A stretch of DNA of 49,838 nt, taken from NCBI GenBank assembly GCA_947452215.1, contig CANGCD010000002.1, positions 1 through 49,838 of the forward strand, in the 5' to 3' direction. The translations under genes were made by a program, and so were the position numbers. Shown piece after piece: positions 25,580 to 35,127 of the stretch. Each line of letters begins with the position of its first letter. Within the stretch, counting starts at the first letter, position 1. A model generated the notes under the pieces. That model saw only the letters and a list, made by a program, of their open reading frames with translations. It had not been told where the DNA came from and searched no databases. The DNA is from Cytophagaceae bacterium (lineage in GTDB: Bacteria > Bacteroidota > Bacteroidia > Cytophagales > Spirosomataceae).

Positions 25580-27169
25580 TTAATTCAAAGGAATGTTTTT
25601 CGCCATAGTAAATGGAATGGTTTCAACAGCTCCTTTAAAATTTTTCCGTTGAACTCCTTTAATCTCAATGTAATAGCGATCACCTGCTTGCGCTTGTGCA
25701 GCTAGTTTAGCAATTGAGCCAGAACCTTGCAAGGTTATGTCATCAATTTTCCGTTGGCCACGTGCTAGGGCCACATACAATTCAGAAACTCGGAAATTCG
25801 CATCTTCCGGGTTTGTTGATTTGAATGATTCATCTGCAATCGCACGCGCATCAATGCTACGTAATCCCGATGCACTCGCACCGCGTTTCTCGTCTAATTC
25901 TCCCCCATTTCCAAACACACGAACTTCAGGTCTTGGCACACGGCGAACACGGAATGTTTCTTTCCCTAATAAAGTTCCACCGTTCGTAATATTCAAGGTT
26001 ATCGTCGCCGCTGAAGGAACGATAGTTACCTTACCACGATTTTGACCTCCTATGGCCTCCCCTCCGTCCGCTGAGAATGAAGGATTCCACAAGGCACCTA
26101 AACCCGGACTCGCAACACTTAAACGATTTGCACAGCCTAAATATAGCGCAGGCAATGTTGCTGTTTCAATGTTATAAGTTGGTTTTAACACAAAATATTC
26201 CTTTTGAATCGTCTCTGTTTTAGGTCCTAATGGACTCATATAAGAAACAGAAGCTGTATAGGTCTTTTTCGACAAGCCATTTGCGTCAAATCCTCCACCC
26301 GAAGTTTTGAATTTAATTTGCCCACGACCATCAATGACTGGAATCGATGAACCATTAAAACTCATACGAGGCGTAAATCCACTCGATGTCGCCGCAATAA
26401 ATACCTCTGCTTGATATTCCATCCCAGCCACTACCGTGTTAGCATTCGCAGATACTTGTGCAAAAACTTTGTCAAACTTAATTTCCTTCGCTCCAACCTT
26501 CGCAGCTAATTGCGCTAATACATCACTTTCATACCGACGAACCTCTGCCTGTTTCTGAGAGATGGTTGCCAAAGCAGCCGGAACTGGTGTTTGAGCAAAA
26601 TTCAACTCCGCAAAATCCTTGTTGGCCTGATTCGCATCCTTACTCGCAATCGGATCCGATTTCGCATCGTTTGCTAAGGATGGAAACTTCGTTCCTGGAT
26701 CTGCTAATTTCTCTAAGTCCTGAACATATTTGGTAAACATGCCTTCCAACTTATACGCTTCACCTGATTTGCCAGAACCTACCATCAAGGTAAATACCTT
26801 CTCCTCTTCTTTCGGATTTTTGATATTTCCGGTCTCCGGATCAATACCACCACCCGCTTCTAGAATCTGAGACTTCAAGGCATCTAGATGATTAACTAAA
26901 GCATCCGCCAAACGACGAACCTCGTTAGCGCGTTTAACCACATCAGCATAGGCATCTGGATTGGGCAAATCTTTGATTCGCTCCTCAATCCCTTGAACCA
27001 TGCCCTTATTTTTAGAGGTTGCGGATTGATTCGCAATCTCCAAACTGGAATTCAAAATAGTAAACTTTTGCAATAACGCATCCGATACTTGTAAGGCAAG
27101 TAATGCCGTAAGTACTAAATACATCATCCCGATCATTTTCTGCCGGGGTGTCTCTTTTAAACTAGCCAT
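25580..27169 (-). CDS. gldM: Gliding motility / type IX secretion motor protein GldM
   Basis: Inner membrane protein with one transmembrane helix and a long periplasmic part, the rotor-like partner of GldL. The 529 residues start with the invariant pattern KETPRQKMIGMMYLVLTALL (about 5-24), followed by a helical stretch and beta-rich D1-D4 type domains. The length matches the family. It lies 28 bases after gldL and directly before gldN. The family function, energising secretion and gliding by the proton motive force, is known from Flavobacterium and Porphyromonas. Confidence 0.96.
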   Translation of the reverse strand: MASLKETPRQKMIGMMYLVLTALLALQVSDALLQKFTILNSSLEIANQSATSKNKGMVQGIEERIKDLPNPDAYADVVKRANEVRRLADALVNHLDALKSQILEAGGGIDPETGNIKNPKEEEKVFTLMVGSGKSGEAYKLEGMFTKYVQDLEKLADPGTKFPSLANDAKSDPIASKDANQANKDFAELNFAQTPVPAALATISQKQAEVRRYESDVLAQLAAKVGAKEIKFDKVFAQVSANANTVVAGMEYQAEVFIAATSSGFTPRMSFNGSSIPVIDGRGQIKFKTSGGGFDANGLSKKTYTASVSYMSPLGPKTETIQKEYFVLKPTYNIETATLPALYLGCANRLSVASPGLGALWNPSFSADGGEAIGGQNRGKVTIVPSAATITLNITNGGTLLGKETFRVRRVPRPEVRVFGNGGELDEKRGASASGLRSIDARAIADESFKSTNPEDANFRVSELYVALARGQRKIDDITLQGSGSIAKLAAQAQAGDRYYIEIKGVQRKNFKGAVETIPFTMAKNIPLN

Positions 27170-27197
27170 ATATTCTAAGCTGTAATAAAATCAATAA

Positions 27198-27956
27198 TTA
27201 TCCTTTCATAGCAGTCAACATGCTGCCATACACTTGATTTAATGCCTGAATATTGGCATTCAACTTAGCTAATTCCGCTTTGAATTGCTCCGCATCTTTG
27301 GATGTTGATGCAATCTGCTCTACCGTCGCATTTACATTGCCATAATAACCATTGATGGCTTTCAAATGCTTGCTTGACTCCTGAATCTCTGTTTCATAAA
27401 TCGCATTCAACGCTGACAGTTGATCTCCAGCCTTCGCATATTGCTGAGCATATTTCGCAGCCTCTGTCGAAGAAATTGAAATTGAGCCTAAAGATGTCGT
27501 CGCATCAGCAACTGTCTTATTCAATGTGCCTAAGGATGCGGATGATGTGTTCAAGGACTGAACGAACTCGTTGGCAGCACCTGTCGCTTTCGTAATCTCT
27601 TGAAGACTGTTCGCCGTTTCCGTCAAACCTTTCAAGCTCTTCGTCAAGTTTTCAATCACATCAGCACCTAAACCAGGTTGGTTAGCCAAATTAGCCAAAC
27701 CATTTCCTGCAGGACGCGCTACGGCTTCTCCCCCAACTAATTCCGGATAAACATTTTCCCAATTATATTCTTTCTCAGGCTTTGCTTGGATGTACAATAC
27801 ACCAAATAAAATAAAGATGGCTGCTTCGGTAAACATACCGACCATCAACATCTCGTTTGCACCTTCCCAGTGAACGATTTTAAACAATGCTCCAATAATT
27901 ACGACAGCAGCACCAAAACTTGCTACCACATTGATTGATTTTTCTAATCCCTTCAT
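27198..27956 (-). CDS. gldL: Gliding motility / type IX secretion motor protein GldL
   Basis: Inner membrane part of the proton-driven motor. The 252 residues start with two transmembrane helices (about 8-27 and 35-57) in a pattern typical of the family (AAVVIIGALFKIVHWEGANE). Lys at 26 and Glu at 44 fall at the positions where charged membrane residues important for the motor are known in Flavobacterium, so the motor is probably functional. The C-terminal two thirds is a long predicted coiled coil (SLKGLTETANSLQEITKATG). The motor gene order gldK-L-M-N is conserved here. Confidence 0.95.
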   Translation of the reverse strand: MKGLEKSINVVASFGAAVVIIGALFKIVHWEGANEMLMVGMFTEAAIFILFGVLYIQAKPEKEYNWENVYPELVGGEAVARPAGNGLANLANQPGLGADVIENLTKSLKGLTETANSLQEITKATGAANEFVQSLNTSSASLGTLNKTVADATTSLGSISISSTEAAKYAQQYAKAGDQLSALNAIYETEIQESSKHLKAINGYYGNVNATVEQIASTSKDAEQFKAELAKLNANIQALNQVYGSMLTAMKG

Positions 27957-27986
27957 TTGACTTTATTTGAATCTTTGATTGTTGAA

Positions 27987-29114
27987 CTATTTCTTTAATG
28001 CTGGTCGGCCTAGGTAACGCATCATCGATCTAAAACCGATGTAAGAACGCTTTTTGTTTTGCAACTCATAAGCGCGCGTGCCTGTCTCCAAATAATACGC
28101 AATATCTTTCCAAGAACCTCCACGAACCACTTTACGAGGCTCATCTGCATCTTTATTTACCGTATTTAAATCCCAAGTAACCGCTGAGGCATTATCTGAA
28201 TAAGCATCTTCACACCATTCTGCCACATTACCCGACATATTATACAAACCGAAATCGTTGGGATCATATGCATTCGCTGGTGCCGTATAAGCATAACCAT
28301 CCGCATCATAATTACCACGATGTGGCTTGAAGTTAGCCATCAAACAACCTTTTGCATTAGCCACATATGGATTCCCCCAAGGGTACTTCGCTGAGGCACG
28401 ACCACCACGCGCTGCCCATTCCCACTCGGATTCAGACGGCAACTCAAAACGAGGCAAAATAAACATACCCTGTTTTTTACGATACTCATTCATCATTTTA
28501 GAACGCCATAAACAGAAATATTTGGCAGCTTCCCAGCTCACACCTACTACAGGATATTGATCAAAAGCCGGGCTTGAGAAATAATACTCGAGCATCGGAT
28601 CACCATTGTGGTACGTAAAATCACTCTTCCAAACCGTCGTATCGGGATAAAAATCAGCCATGATTTTATCTTCTCCCAAAACAGAAACCGAATCTTTCAA
28701 TAATGAATTCGTGAATTGACGATACTCGTGGTTTGTAATCTCCGTATCATCCATGTAAAACGCAGCCACCGTCACACGCTTGTTAAAGCTAATTCCTGAG
28801 CGTGATGCATCTTCATCCGCCTGACCCATCATGTAACTTCCAGAAGGAACTAACACCATTCCGTAAGGCGTTGGTTGGCTCCAACCCTTCCGAGAACTCG
28901 CTACAATTTCTCCATTTTCAATCCCTGGGGCATCCTTACCTGATTTACCAAACTTCAATCCCCCCTTTTTAGCGGAAGAAGAACCTTTGGAACTACTCAA
29001 GGTTTTAGCACTACTTGCGCCACCTTTTGAACCACCACAACCGTATAAGGCAACAGTGAGCACAAGGGCTGACAGAATCAATGTCAATGGCTTTCCAACA
29101 AATTTAAAATTCAT
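27987..29114 (-). CDS. gldK: Gliding motility / type IX secretion lipoprotein GldK
   Basis: Outer membrane lipoprotein of the type IX secretion ring. The 375 residues have a lipobox ending at Cys about 26 (VALYGC), a Gly/Ser/Lys-rich linker (about 27-60), then an FGE-sulfatase-like (SUMF1) domain from about 85 with MVLVPSGSYMMGQADED, WEAAKYFCLWRS, YNMSGNVAEWCEDAY and RVVRGGSWKD-like end blocks. The formylglycine-generating activity is not expected in this family. It is the first gene of the gldKLMN operon, next to porP upstream. Confidence 0.95.
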   Translation of the reverse strand: MNFKFVGKPLTLILSALVLTVALYGCGGSKGGASSAKTLSSSKGSSSAKKGGLKFGKSGKDAPGIENGEIVASSRKGWSQPTPYGMVLVPSGSYMMGQADEDASRSGISFNKRVTVAAFYMDDTEITNHEYRQFTNSLLKDSVSVLGEDKIMADFYPDTTVWKSDFTYHNGDPMLEYYFSSPAFDQYPVVGVSWEAAKYFCLWRSKMMNEYRKKQGMFILPRFELPSESEWEWAARGGRASAKYPWGNPYVANAKGCLMANFKPHRGNYDADGYAYTAPANAYDPNDFGLYNMSGNVAEWCEDAYSDNASAVTWDLNTVNKDADEPRKVVRGGSWKDIAYYLETGTRAYELQNKKRSYIGFRSMMRYLGRPALKK

Positions 29115-29206
29115 ATAGACGAATTATTATATCTTTTTAAAAACGATATCAATCTCAAAAAATTGCATACGAACTCGTTCAGTACACACATTTAAATCAA
29201 ATTCCT

Positions 29207-29242
29207 CAAAATTAACGGAAATTCTAATAATATATGTACAAA
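29207..29242 (-). promoter_or_regulatory. Possible promoter of gldK
   Basis: The minus strand carries TAATTTTG (29214-29207) with TTTG at 29242-29239. The spacer is 24 bases, slightly long for the consensus. The leader would be about 85 bases. Confidence 0.4.
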
Positions 29243-29281
29243 AGCTCCAATTTTTTGTGACATATTATTTAGACCTTATGC

Positions 29282-30262
29282 CTAATTAAAACGTGGTGTT
29301 TTGATGGGCACAAAGCGAGTTGCACTTTGAAAACTTGGCAAAACAAAACGCAACATGATTTCATGGGACAGATTGGCTTTAGCTCCTGTATTTATTACTG
29401 ATAAATCCAAAGCATAGGCAACATCAAATCGGTTATTAAATAATGATACCCCTGTCATGAACATGGTCGCATCATCCCAACGGTATCCGGCACCCACCCA
29501 AAACTGCTGCTGGTAAATTATTTTTGCCCCAGCCTGGGGCAAAAAGGCACCCTGATAATAATTCAGTTGGGCAAAGGGGCTTACATCAAAGCGATCTGTG
29601 AGACTCATCGTTCCCTTGGCATGTAGATTAATCGCTAATTCATTTACTAAGTGTACGTTTGCTGAATTAAAATCGTAAGCCGAGCGATTTAAATGTGCAA
29701 GGCCTAAACCCAATTCCAAGGCATCCGTTGTATAAAGAAGTCCCGCATTAAAATCAGGTAGCGACTGAGACACTTGCTTGCCAGATAATTCAACTGCTAA
29801 AGGATCATTGGCATCCCGCAAACGAAACACTCGACCATCAAAGGATTTACTCTGCATACCAAAGCCCATTCCAATCGAAAGCTGCGCTCCGCTCGCCAAT
29901 GGCAAATGGTAGGCCAATTGAAGCCGCATAACTTGTTGGCCCACACCCGAAGGCGTCTTATCATTCATCAATATTAATCCCATACCCAAATGTTGGAAAT
30001 TCAAGGGAATCGATAAACCAACAATATTGGTGCCTAAATTTCCGGAACCATCTTGGCTAGTTTCATAGGAAGTCCATTGATTCCGATACTGATTTTGAAT
30101 ATAGGCATCGCGTCCTGCACCGGCTGCTGCGGGGTTAAAATACAGATTATTAAGATGATAAAGGCTTAAACCTGGCGACTGTTGGCCAAGGGCAGAAATA
30201 CTCAAACAAACAAGCAGTGAGTACTTTAACATTTCACCCAATATGTGTTGAATTCCTCGCAT
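29282..30262 (-). CDS. porP: PorP/SprF family type IX secretion outer membrane protein
   Basis: A 326-residue beta-barrel protein with a signal peptide and the signature LNNLYFNPAAAGAGRDAYIQNQYRNQW near the N-terminus (shown in part: FNPAAAG). PorP is a part of the type IX system that binds the outer face of the motor or carries surface adhesins. The position, directly upstream of gldK-L-M-N, copies the porP-porK-porL-porM-porN order of Porphyromonas. The gene is followed by a 167-base gap with a possible gldK promoter, so it may be transcribed separately. Confidence 0.88.
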   Translation of the reverse strand: MRGIQHILGEMLKYSLLVCLSISALGQQSPGLSLYHLNNLYFNPAAAGAGRDAYIQNQYRNQWTSYETSQDGSGNLGTNIVGLSIPLNFQHLGMGLILMNDKTPSGVGQQVMRLQLAYHLPLASGAQLSIGMGFGMQSKSFDGRVFRLRDANDPLAVELSGKQVSQSLPDFNAGLLYTTDALELGLGLAHLNRSAYDFNSANVHLVNELAINLHAKGTMSLTDRFDVSPFAQLNYYQGAFLPQAGAKIIYQQQFWVGAGYRWDDATMFMTGVSLFNNRFDVAYALDLSVINTGAKANLSHEIMLRFVLPSFQSATRFVPIKTPRFN

Positions 30263-30331
30263 GAATAGTTCTAGGCCAAAAGCTCAGCTAAAATAAGCAA
30301 AATAACTTTAGGGGAATAGCTAGCCATAAAA

Positions 30332-30354
30332 AAAAGCTCCCGACAGGAGCTTTT
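30332..30354 (-). terminator. Terminator of hemD
   Basis: AAAAGCTCC (30332-30340), a 5-base loop and GGAGCTTTT (30346-30354) form a 9-base stem close to the hemD stop (30358), and the minus strand continues with T bases. Confidence 0.85.
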
Positions 30355-30357
30355 CAA

Positions 30358-31149
30358 TTAATTATTGGCTTGCTTAATGTAATGCTCTAAAGCTCCCGTC
30401 ATCGAAGGAGCATTAGGCATGGGAGCTTGAATGTCCAAGATAAGACCCGCATCATGTACCGCCTGAGCAGTCGTCGGACCAAAGGCAGCTAATCGCGTAT
30501 TATTTTGTTTGAAGTCTGGGAAATTCTCAAATAACGAAGTAATACCCGATGGACTAAAAAAGGCAATTACATCATAGAAAACATTTTCCAAATCAGATAA
30601 ATCTGCAGAAACCGTCTCATACATCACAGCCTCTGTTAATTGGAAATCATTCGTACCCATGTAATCCGGCAAATCTTTTTGGCGTTTGTTCGAACAAGGG
30701 AACATAAACTTCTCCGTCTTGTGCTTTTTAATCACTTCCAATAAATCCAAAGCAGTCTTCGTTCCCGTAAAAATCTTACGCTTACGAATCACAATGTATT
30801 TATGTAAATAATTAGCCGTCTGCTCCGTAATACAGAAATATTTCATGTCAGCAGGCACCTCAATCTTCGCTTCCTTGCAAATACGGAAGAAATGATCAAT
30901 GGCATTACGGCTTGTGAAAATAATCGCTGTATGCGATAAAATATCAATTTTTTGCTTTCTGAAATCCTTGAATGAAATCCCTTTCACATCAATAAAAGAA
31001 CGAAAATCCACTTTTACATTGTATTTGCGTTCAATCTCGGAATAGGGAGATTTGGCCGCGTCTGCAGGGGCAGCCTGGGTAACAAGGATACTTTTAACTT
31101 TTTTCAACCGATTCGCGTCAGGTTGAGCAACATTAGCAATAACACTCAT
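30358..31149 (-). CDS. hemD: Uroporphyrinogen-III synthase
   Basis: Closes hydroxymethylbilane with inversion of ring D in heme synthesis. The 263-residue protein matches the Bacteroidetes type: KVKSILVTQAAP at the start, IIFTSRNAIDHFF (about 77-89) and IAFFSPSGITSLFENFP (about 190-206), the latter two being typical HemD blocks. HemD sequences are poorly conserved, but the two-domain length fits. The gene lies 91 bases downstream of the DUF4271 gene; a TATATTTG core on the minus strand (31210-31203) could give it an independent promoter, though without a clear TTTG upstream. hemC is 20 kb away. Confidence 0.88.
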   Translation of the reverse strand: MSVIANVAQPDANRLKKVKSILVTQAAPADAAKSPYSEIERKYNVKVDFRSFIDVKGISFKDFRKQKIDILSHTAIIFTSRNAIDHFFRICKEAKIEVPADMKYFCITEQTANYLHKYIVIRKRKIFTGTKTALDLLEVIKKHKTEKFMFPCSNKRQKDLPDYMGTNDFQLTEAVMYETVSADLSDLENVFYDVIAFFSPSGITSLFENFPDFKQNNTRLAAFGPTTAQAVHDAGLILDIQAPMPNAPSMTGALEHYIKQANN

Positions 31150-31240
31150 AATATAATATTCAAATTAAGCATTACCTTTTGGCCTCAAAATGAAAATGCC
31201 TGCAAATATACGACAAAAATTTTCAATAAATTATCTGTCG

Positions 31241-32431
31241 TTACATGTATTCTGGAAAAATCAAATCCCGTAATCCAAAAACCATTACTTGCCCCTCCAT
31301 CAGAATCAAATATGCCAATAATGACAACTGATTAACGGGATATGATCTACGAAATACTTGAAAAAAATAGACCGCACGCAAAACAAAATAACCTGTAATG
31401 ATATAGGAAATATAGGTTAGATTGACCGAATACATGGGCCCCATGTACACTGAGAATAAACTTAGCAAACAGAACAAAACAATAAAAAACTGCAAATTCG
31501 CTTGAATGGATTTGTAAAAATGCGCTTCTGCGATGTTTGGCAATCGAAAGAGATTCGTAAATAATTTATACATAAAATACCGACTCACAAATAAGGCAAA
31601 ACCGAGCAGTGTTTTGGAAAAAACAAATCCCATAGCCGGAAGAAAGCGTTGTAAATTTTCTTGAGATTCAAAGAACACATCGCGAGATTGATCCAACAAT
31701 CCATTGTAAAATGAGAAACAGGCAGTAATTAAACTGAGCAAACCGATGACCAACAAATTAGGAAAGGCAAAAGCATTCTTTAAAAGGACCTCTTCCTTAA
31801 TTTCCCAATGCACCCAATCGGAAAACCGAAAATACGCCGAAAAATAGCGCGGAAATGCAGCATAAAGTACACCCATAAAAAATAGAATCAGTAGGAAAGC
31901 ACTACCAAAAAACTGATTAAATAAATATGCATTGCGTTGCCGCAAATTCAACCTGTCAGAAAAAGTAAGATTGGCCTCCTCAACTTTACGTTCGATGCGA
32001 ACTATTTGTGGCAATCCAGCCATGTTGGCTTGATAAAAGCTCAAATAAAGAGGCCCTGTTGATTTAAATTTGGCTTGTAAGCTATCCATGGACCATCGAT
32101 ACAATTTATCCTTTTCCAAGTGACTGTGAAAGGCCCCTTGAATAAACAATACGTAATCTCCATCCAATTCCAAGTGCAAATAGGTTCGGGGATAATCTGC
32201 CAAAGGAATAGCTAATGACTTGGATTTGTAATTGTAGTGTTTGGATGAAATGTAAGGTAAAAATGACTTTAAGTTGGCCTGATAGACCAACCACGATTTA
32301 TCCATGGCTTGCACCTCCTGCCATTTCCCAATGGCTTGATGGCTCGCGGATACCAACAAAAAGAATAAAAAAAATCTGCTAACCTTCCCGAATAGGATTT
32401 GATTAGCAGATTTTGGATTTAAAGGAATCAT
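31241..32431 (-). CDS. DUF4271 domain membrane protein
   Basis: A 396-residue membrane protein with a signal-peptide-like start (RFFLFFLLVSASHQAIG), a soluble region to about 190 and six or seven hydrophobic segments in the C-terminal half. The C-terminal pattern fits DUF4271, a family of Bacteroidetes of unknown function often found beside hemD. I chose ATG 32431 since the 27 extra residues in the listed ORF overlap sucD and are not expected. The region coding for residues 6-20 also forms the terminator hairpin of sucD. No function is claimed; the neighbourhood hints at a link to heme or membrane work. Confidence 0.75.
   Translation of the reverse strand: MIPLNPKSANQILFGKVSRFFLFFLLVSASHQAIGKWQEVQAMDKSWLVYQANLKSFLPYISSKHYNYKSKSLAIPLADYPRTYLHLELDGDYVLFIQGAFHSHLEKDKLYRWSMDSLQAKFKSTGPLYLSFYQANMAGLPQIVRIERKVEEANLTFSDRLNLRQRNAYLFNQFFGSAFLLILFFMGVLYAAFPRYFSAYFRFSDWVHWEIKEEVLLKNAFAFPNLLVIGLLSLITACFSFYNGLLDQSRDVFFESQENLQRFLPAMGFVFSKTLLGFALFVSRYFMYKLFTNLFRLPNIAEAHFYKSIQANLQFFIVLFCLLSLFSVYMGPMYSVNLTYISYIITGYFVLRAVYFFQVFRRSYPVNQLSLLAYLILMEGQVMVFGLRDLIFPEYM
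32371..32414 (-). terminator. Terminator of sucD inside the start of the DUF4271 gene
   Basis: AAAATCTGCTAA (32371-32382) and TTAGCAGATTTT (32403-32414) form a perfect 12-base stem with a 20-base loop, 25 bases past the sucD stop. The minus strand continues into a run of eight T. The structure lies within the first codons of the next gene, whose start is at 32431. Confidence 0.75.
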
Positions 32432-32439
32432 CCTTGCTA

Positions 32440-33318
32440 TTATTTTCCAGCTAACGCTTTGATCATCGTTTCGCCGATATCCGCTGGTGAGTATACGACA
32501 TGAATACCACACTCTTGCATAATTTTCATCTTAGCTTCAGCCGTATCATCCGCTCCACCAATGATGGCACCTGCGTGACCCATACGACGTCCTTTCGGTG
32601 CTGTTTGGCCAGCGATGAAACCAACAACCGGTTTACGATTTCCGTCAGCTTTAATCCAACGAGCTGCTTCAGCTTCCATGCCTCCACCAATCTCACCGAT
32701 CATGACAATACCTTCAGTTTCTGGGTCGTTCATTAATAATTCAACCGCTTCTTTCGTTGTTGTTCCAATGATTGGATCACCACCAATACCGATTGCAGTT
32801 GTTTGACCTAAACCTGCTTTCGTTAATTGATCAACCGCTTCATAGGTTAAAGTACCTGATTTTGAAACGATACCCACACGACCTTTTTGGAAGATAAAGC
32901 CTGGCATAATACCTACTTTACATTCTTCAGCCGTCATTACACCTGGACAATTTGGCCCGATTAAACGACAGTCATGGTTTTGAATATATTCCTTCGCAAC
33001 GATCATATCTTTGGTAGGGATACCTTCCGTGATACAAATAATTACTTTGATACCTGCATCCGCAGCTTCCATGATTGCATCCGCAGCAAAAGCTGGTGGA
33101 ACAAAAATAATGGATGTGTCAGCTCCTGTTTGGGCAACTGCATCAGCTACTGTATTAAAAATAGGACGTTCTAAGTGAGTTGCTCCTCCTTTTCCTGGGG
33201 TTACCCCTCCTACCACTTGCGTTCCATAAGCAATCATTTGCTCAGCATGGAAGGAACCTTCTGTTCCCGTAAAACCTTGTACTATAATTTTCGAATTCTT
33301 GTTAACTAAAACACTCAT
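32440..33318 (-). CDS. sucD: Succinyl-CoA ligase, alpha subunit
   Basis: Joins succinate and CoA (or the reverse) in the citric acid cycle, with SucC as partner. The 292 residues show the CoA-binding fold at the N-terminus ([17 protein letters not shown], about 12-28), [12 protein letters not shown], the [14 protein letters not shown] block and the active-site phospho-His in [11 protein letters not shown] (about 244-254). The length is standard. sucC is not adjacent, as is common in this phylum. The gene has its own promoter upstream and a strong hairpin terminator after the stop. Confidence 0.97.
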   Translation of the reverse strand: MSVLVNKNSKIIVQGFTGTEGSFHAEQMIAYGTQVVGGVTPGKGGATHLERPIFNTVADAVAQTGADTSIIFVPPAFAADAIMEAADAGIKVIICITEGIPTKDMIVAKEYIQNHDCRLIGPNCPGVMTAEECKVGIMPGFIFQKGRVGIVSKSGTLTYEAVDQLTKAGLGQTTAIGIGGDPIIGTTTKEAVELLMNDPETEGIVMIGEIGGGMEAEAARWIKADGNRKPVVGFIAGQTAPKGRRMGHAGAIIGGADDTAEAKMKIMQECGIHVVYSPADIGETMIKALAGK

Positions 33319-33356
33319 TTCGTAGGGGTTAAATAAACGTAGGCGTAAAATTTTTC

Positions 33357-33389
33357 CAAAGGTACAAATTATTGATAATATTCATCAAA
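33357..33389 (-). promoter_or_regulatory. Promoter of sucD
   Basis: On the minus strand TTTG (33389-33386), a 21-base spacer and TACCTTTG (33364-33357) match the Bacteroidetes consensus exactly. The predicted leader is about 35 bases. Confidence 0.7.
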
Positions 33390-33411
33390 AACCTTTAATC
33401 GGATGAAATAA

Positions 33412-33444
33412 AAATTCGAACAGATTTTTTTATGTAAATTCGAA
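33412..33444 (+). promoter_or_regulatory. Direct repeat AAATTCGAA upstream of recN
   Basis: Two exact copies of AAATTCGAA (33412-33420 and 33436-33444), each with the palindrome TTCGAA, lie 24 bases apart across a T run and end 15 bases before the recN start. The second overlaps a possible promoter core TAAATTCG (33435-33442). This could be an operator for SOS or other control, but no known LexA box was recognised. Confidence 0.4.
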
Positions 33445-33459
33445 TTCCAATTTATTCGC

Positions 33460-35127
33460 ATGCTCAAACAATTACACATTCAGAACTATGCCCTCATTGA
33501 CTCCGTCAATTTGAGCCTTTCTGATGGCTTGAGCGTCATTACGGGTGAAACCGGCGCAGGAAAATCGATCTTATTAGGCGCCATTGCATTATTGATGGGT
33601 GCCCGTGCCGACAGCAAATCGCTCTACGATCCCGAGAAAAAATGCATCATCGAAGGGACCTTTGCCCTAGCAAATTACCCCCATATCCGACATCTTTTTG
33701 AAGAAGAAGGATTAGACTTCGAAGATCCCTGCATTATTCGCAGAGAAATTAATCCACAAGGCAAGTCGAGAACTTTCGTAAATGACAGTCCGGTTACCCT
33801 AGAATCCTTACGAAAAATTGGACAGGAGTTGATCGATATTCACTCCCAGCAAGACACGTGGTGGATGTCCCATCCGGATTTCAGTTTAGAGTTAATCGAC
33901 AGTTTTGCCCAAAACCAATCACTCAGGAGCTCCTATTTGCTTGCATTTCAAGCCTATTTAGAGGCCCAAGAACAAGTAGAAAGCCTAGTCAAACAAGCCG
34001 CTTCTGGCATGCAAGGCCTTGATTTCATGCAGTTTCAGTTTCAAGAACTTGAGTCGGCCCAACTCGTGAGCGATGAATATGAGGGATTAGAAATTGCCGT
34101 GGAAAAAGGCGAAAATGCGGAACAAATTCATGAAAAACTAGCCGGAATAGCTAATCTGCTCAGTTTGGATGAGATATCCATTGGCCAACAAATGCGATTA
34201 GCGCTACAGCATGCCCAGGCATTAAGTAAATGGGATCCAGCGTATGAAGCTTGGAAAGTGCGTTTAGATAGCATCTGGATTGAATTAAAAGATTTAAGCA
34301 ACGAAGTAGAACGCGAAGCAGAAGATTTCCAGTCGGACCCAGCAAGTTTAACCCGTCAACAACAACGCTTGGATTTATTAAATCGCTTATTGCAAAAATA
34401 TCAAGTAAGTGATATTGCATCCCTGATCGAATTGCGCAATCAATTGGATGACCAAATCGCGCAGTTCGCTAACATGGACGATGCTATTGCAAAGGCAAAA
34501 GCTACGTTGGCAACAACTCAGGCCGCAGCCGAAAAAGCTGCACAAGATTTGAGCGAAAGTCGGAATAAGGTACTGAATCCCATTGTCGGCCATTTAACTG
34601 ATTCACTTGCGGCATTGGGCATTCCCAATGCGACATTGGCTTGGGAAAACTCTCAACGTGAAATGCGGAGCTCCGGCATCGATAAAATTCAATTATTATT
34701 TTCGGCTAATAAAGGCCTAAGTCCAAAACCATTTAAGCAAGTAGCGTCCGGCGGAGAGTTAAGTCGCTTAATGCTTTCAATTAAACACCTTTTGGCACAA
34801 AAACGCGCATTACCTACATTGATCTTAGATGAGATAGACACCGGCGTTTCCGGTGAAATCGCCATTAAAATTGGACAGATGTTGACCCAAATGTCCAAAG
34901 GCCATCAATTAATCGCAATAACCCACCTTCCACAAATTGCCGCGGCGGGTGTATCACATTGGTATGTTTACAAGGATCACGCTGGGGAAAAAACTGTTTC
35001 AAGCCTTCGTGAGTTAAAAGGAGAGGAACGCGTGGATGAAATTGCCAAAATGATTGGAGGACAGCAAGGCTATTTAGCCTTAAAAGAGAATGTTAGAAAT
35101 TTAATCCAAGCAAATCATGCTGAATAA
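33460..35127 (+). CDS. recN: DNA repair protein RecN
   Basis: SMC-like ATPase that helps hold broken DNA ends together. The 555 residues have the N-terminal Walker A GETGAGKS (about 29-36), a central helical coiled coil with a hinge-like break (about 150-380), an ABC signature region KQVASGGELSRLMLSIK and Walker B LILDEIDTGVSGE. The layout and length match the family. In many bacteria recN is damage inducible; a repeated AAATTCGAA lies upstream here. The gene overlaps the following lipoprotein gene by 11 bases. Confidence 0.96.
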   Translation: MLKQLHIQNYALIDSVNLSLSDGLSVITGETGAGKSILLGAIALLMGARADSKSLYDPEKKCIIEGTFALANYPHIRHLFEEEGLDFEDPCIIRREINPQGKSRTFVNDSPVTLESLRKIGQELIDIHSQQDTWWMSHPDFSLELIDSFAQNQSLRSSYLLAFQAYLEAQEQVESLVKQAASGMQGLDFMQFQFQELESAQLVSDEYEGLEIAVEKGENAEQIHEKLAGIANLLSLDEISIGQQMRLALQHAQALSKWDPAYEAWKVRLDSIWIELKDLSNEVEREAEDFQSDPASLTRQQQRLDLLNRLLQKYQVSDIASLIELRNQLDDQIAQFANMDDAIAKAKATLATTQAAAEKAAQDLSESRNKVLNPIVGHLTDSLAALGIPNATLAWENSQREMRSSGIDKIQLLFSANKGLSPKPFKQVASGGELSRLMLSIKHLLAQKRALPTLILDEIDTGVSGEIAIKIGQMLTQMSKGHQLIAITHLPQIAAAGVSHWYVYKDHAGEKTVSSLRELKGEERVDEIAKMIGGQQGYLALKENVRNLIQANHAE

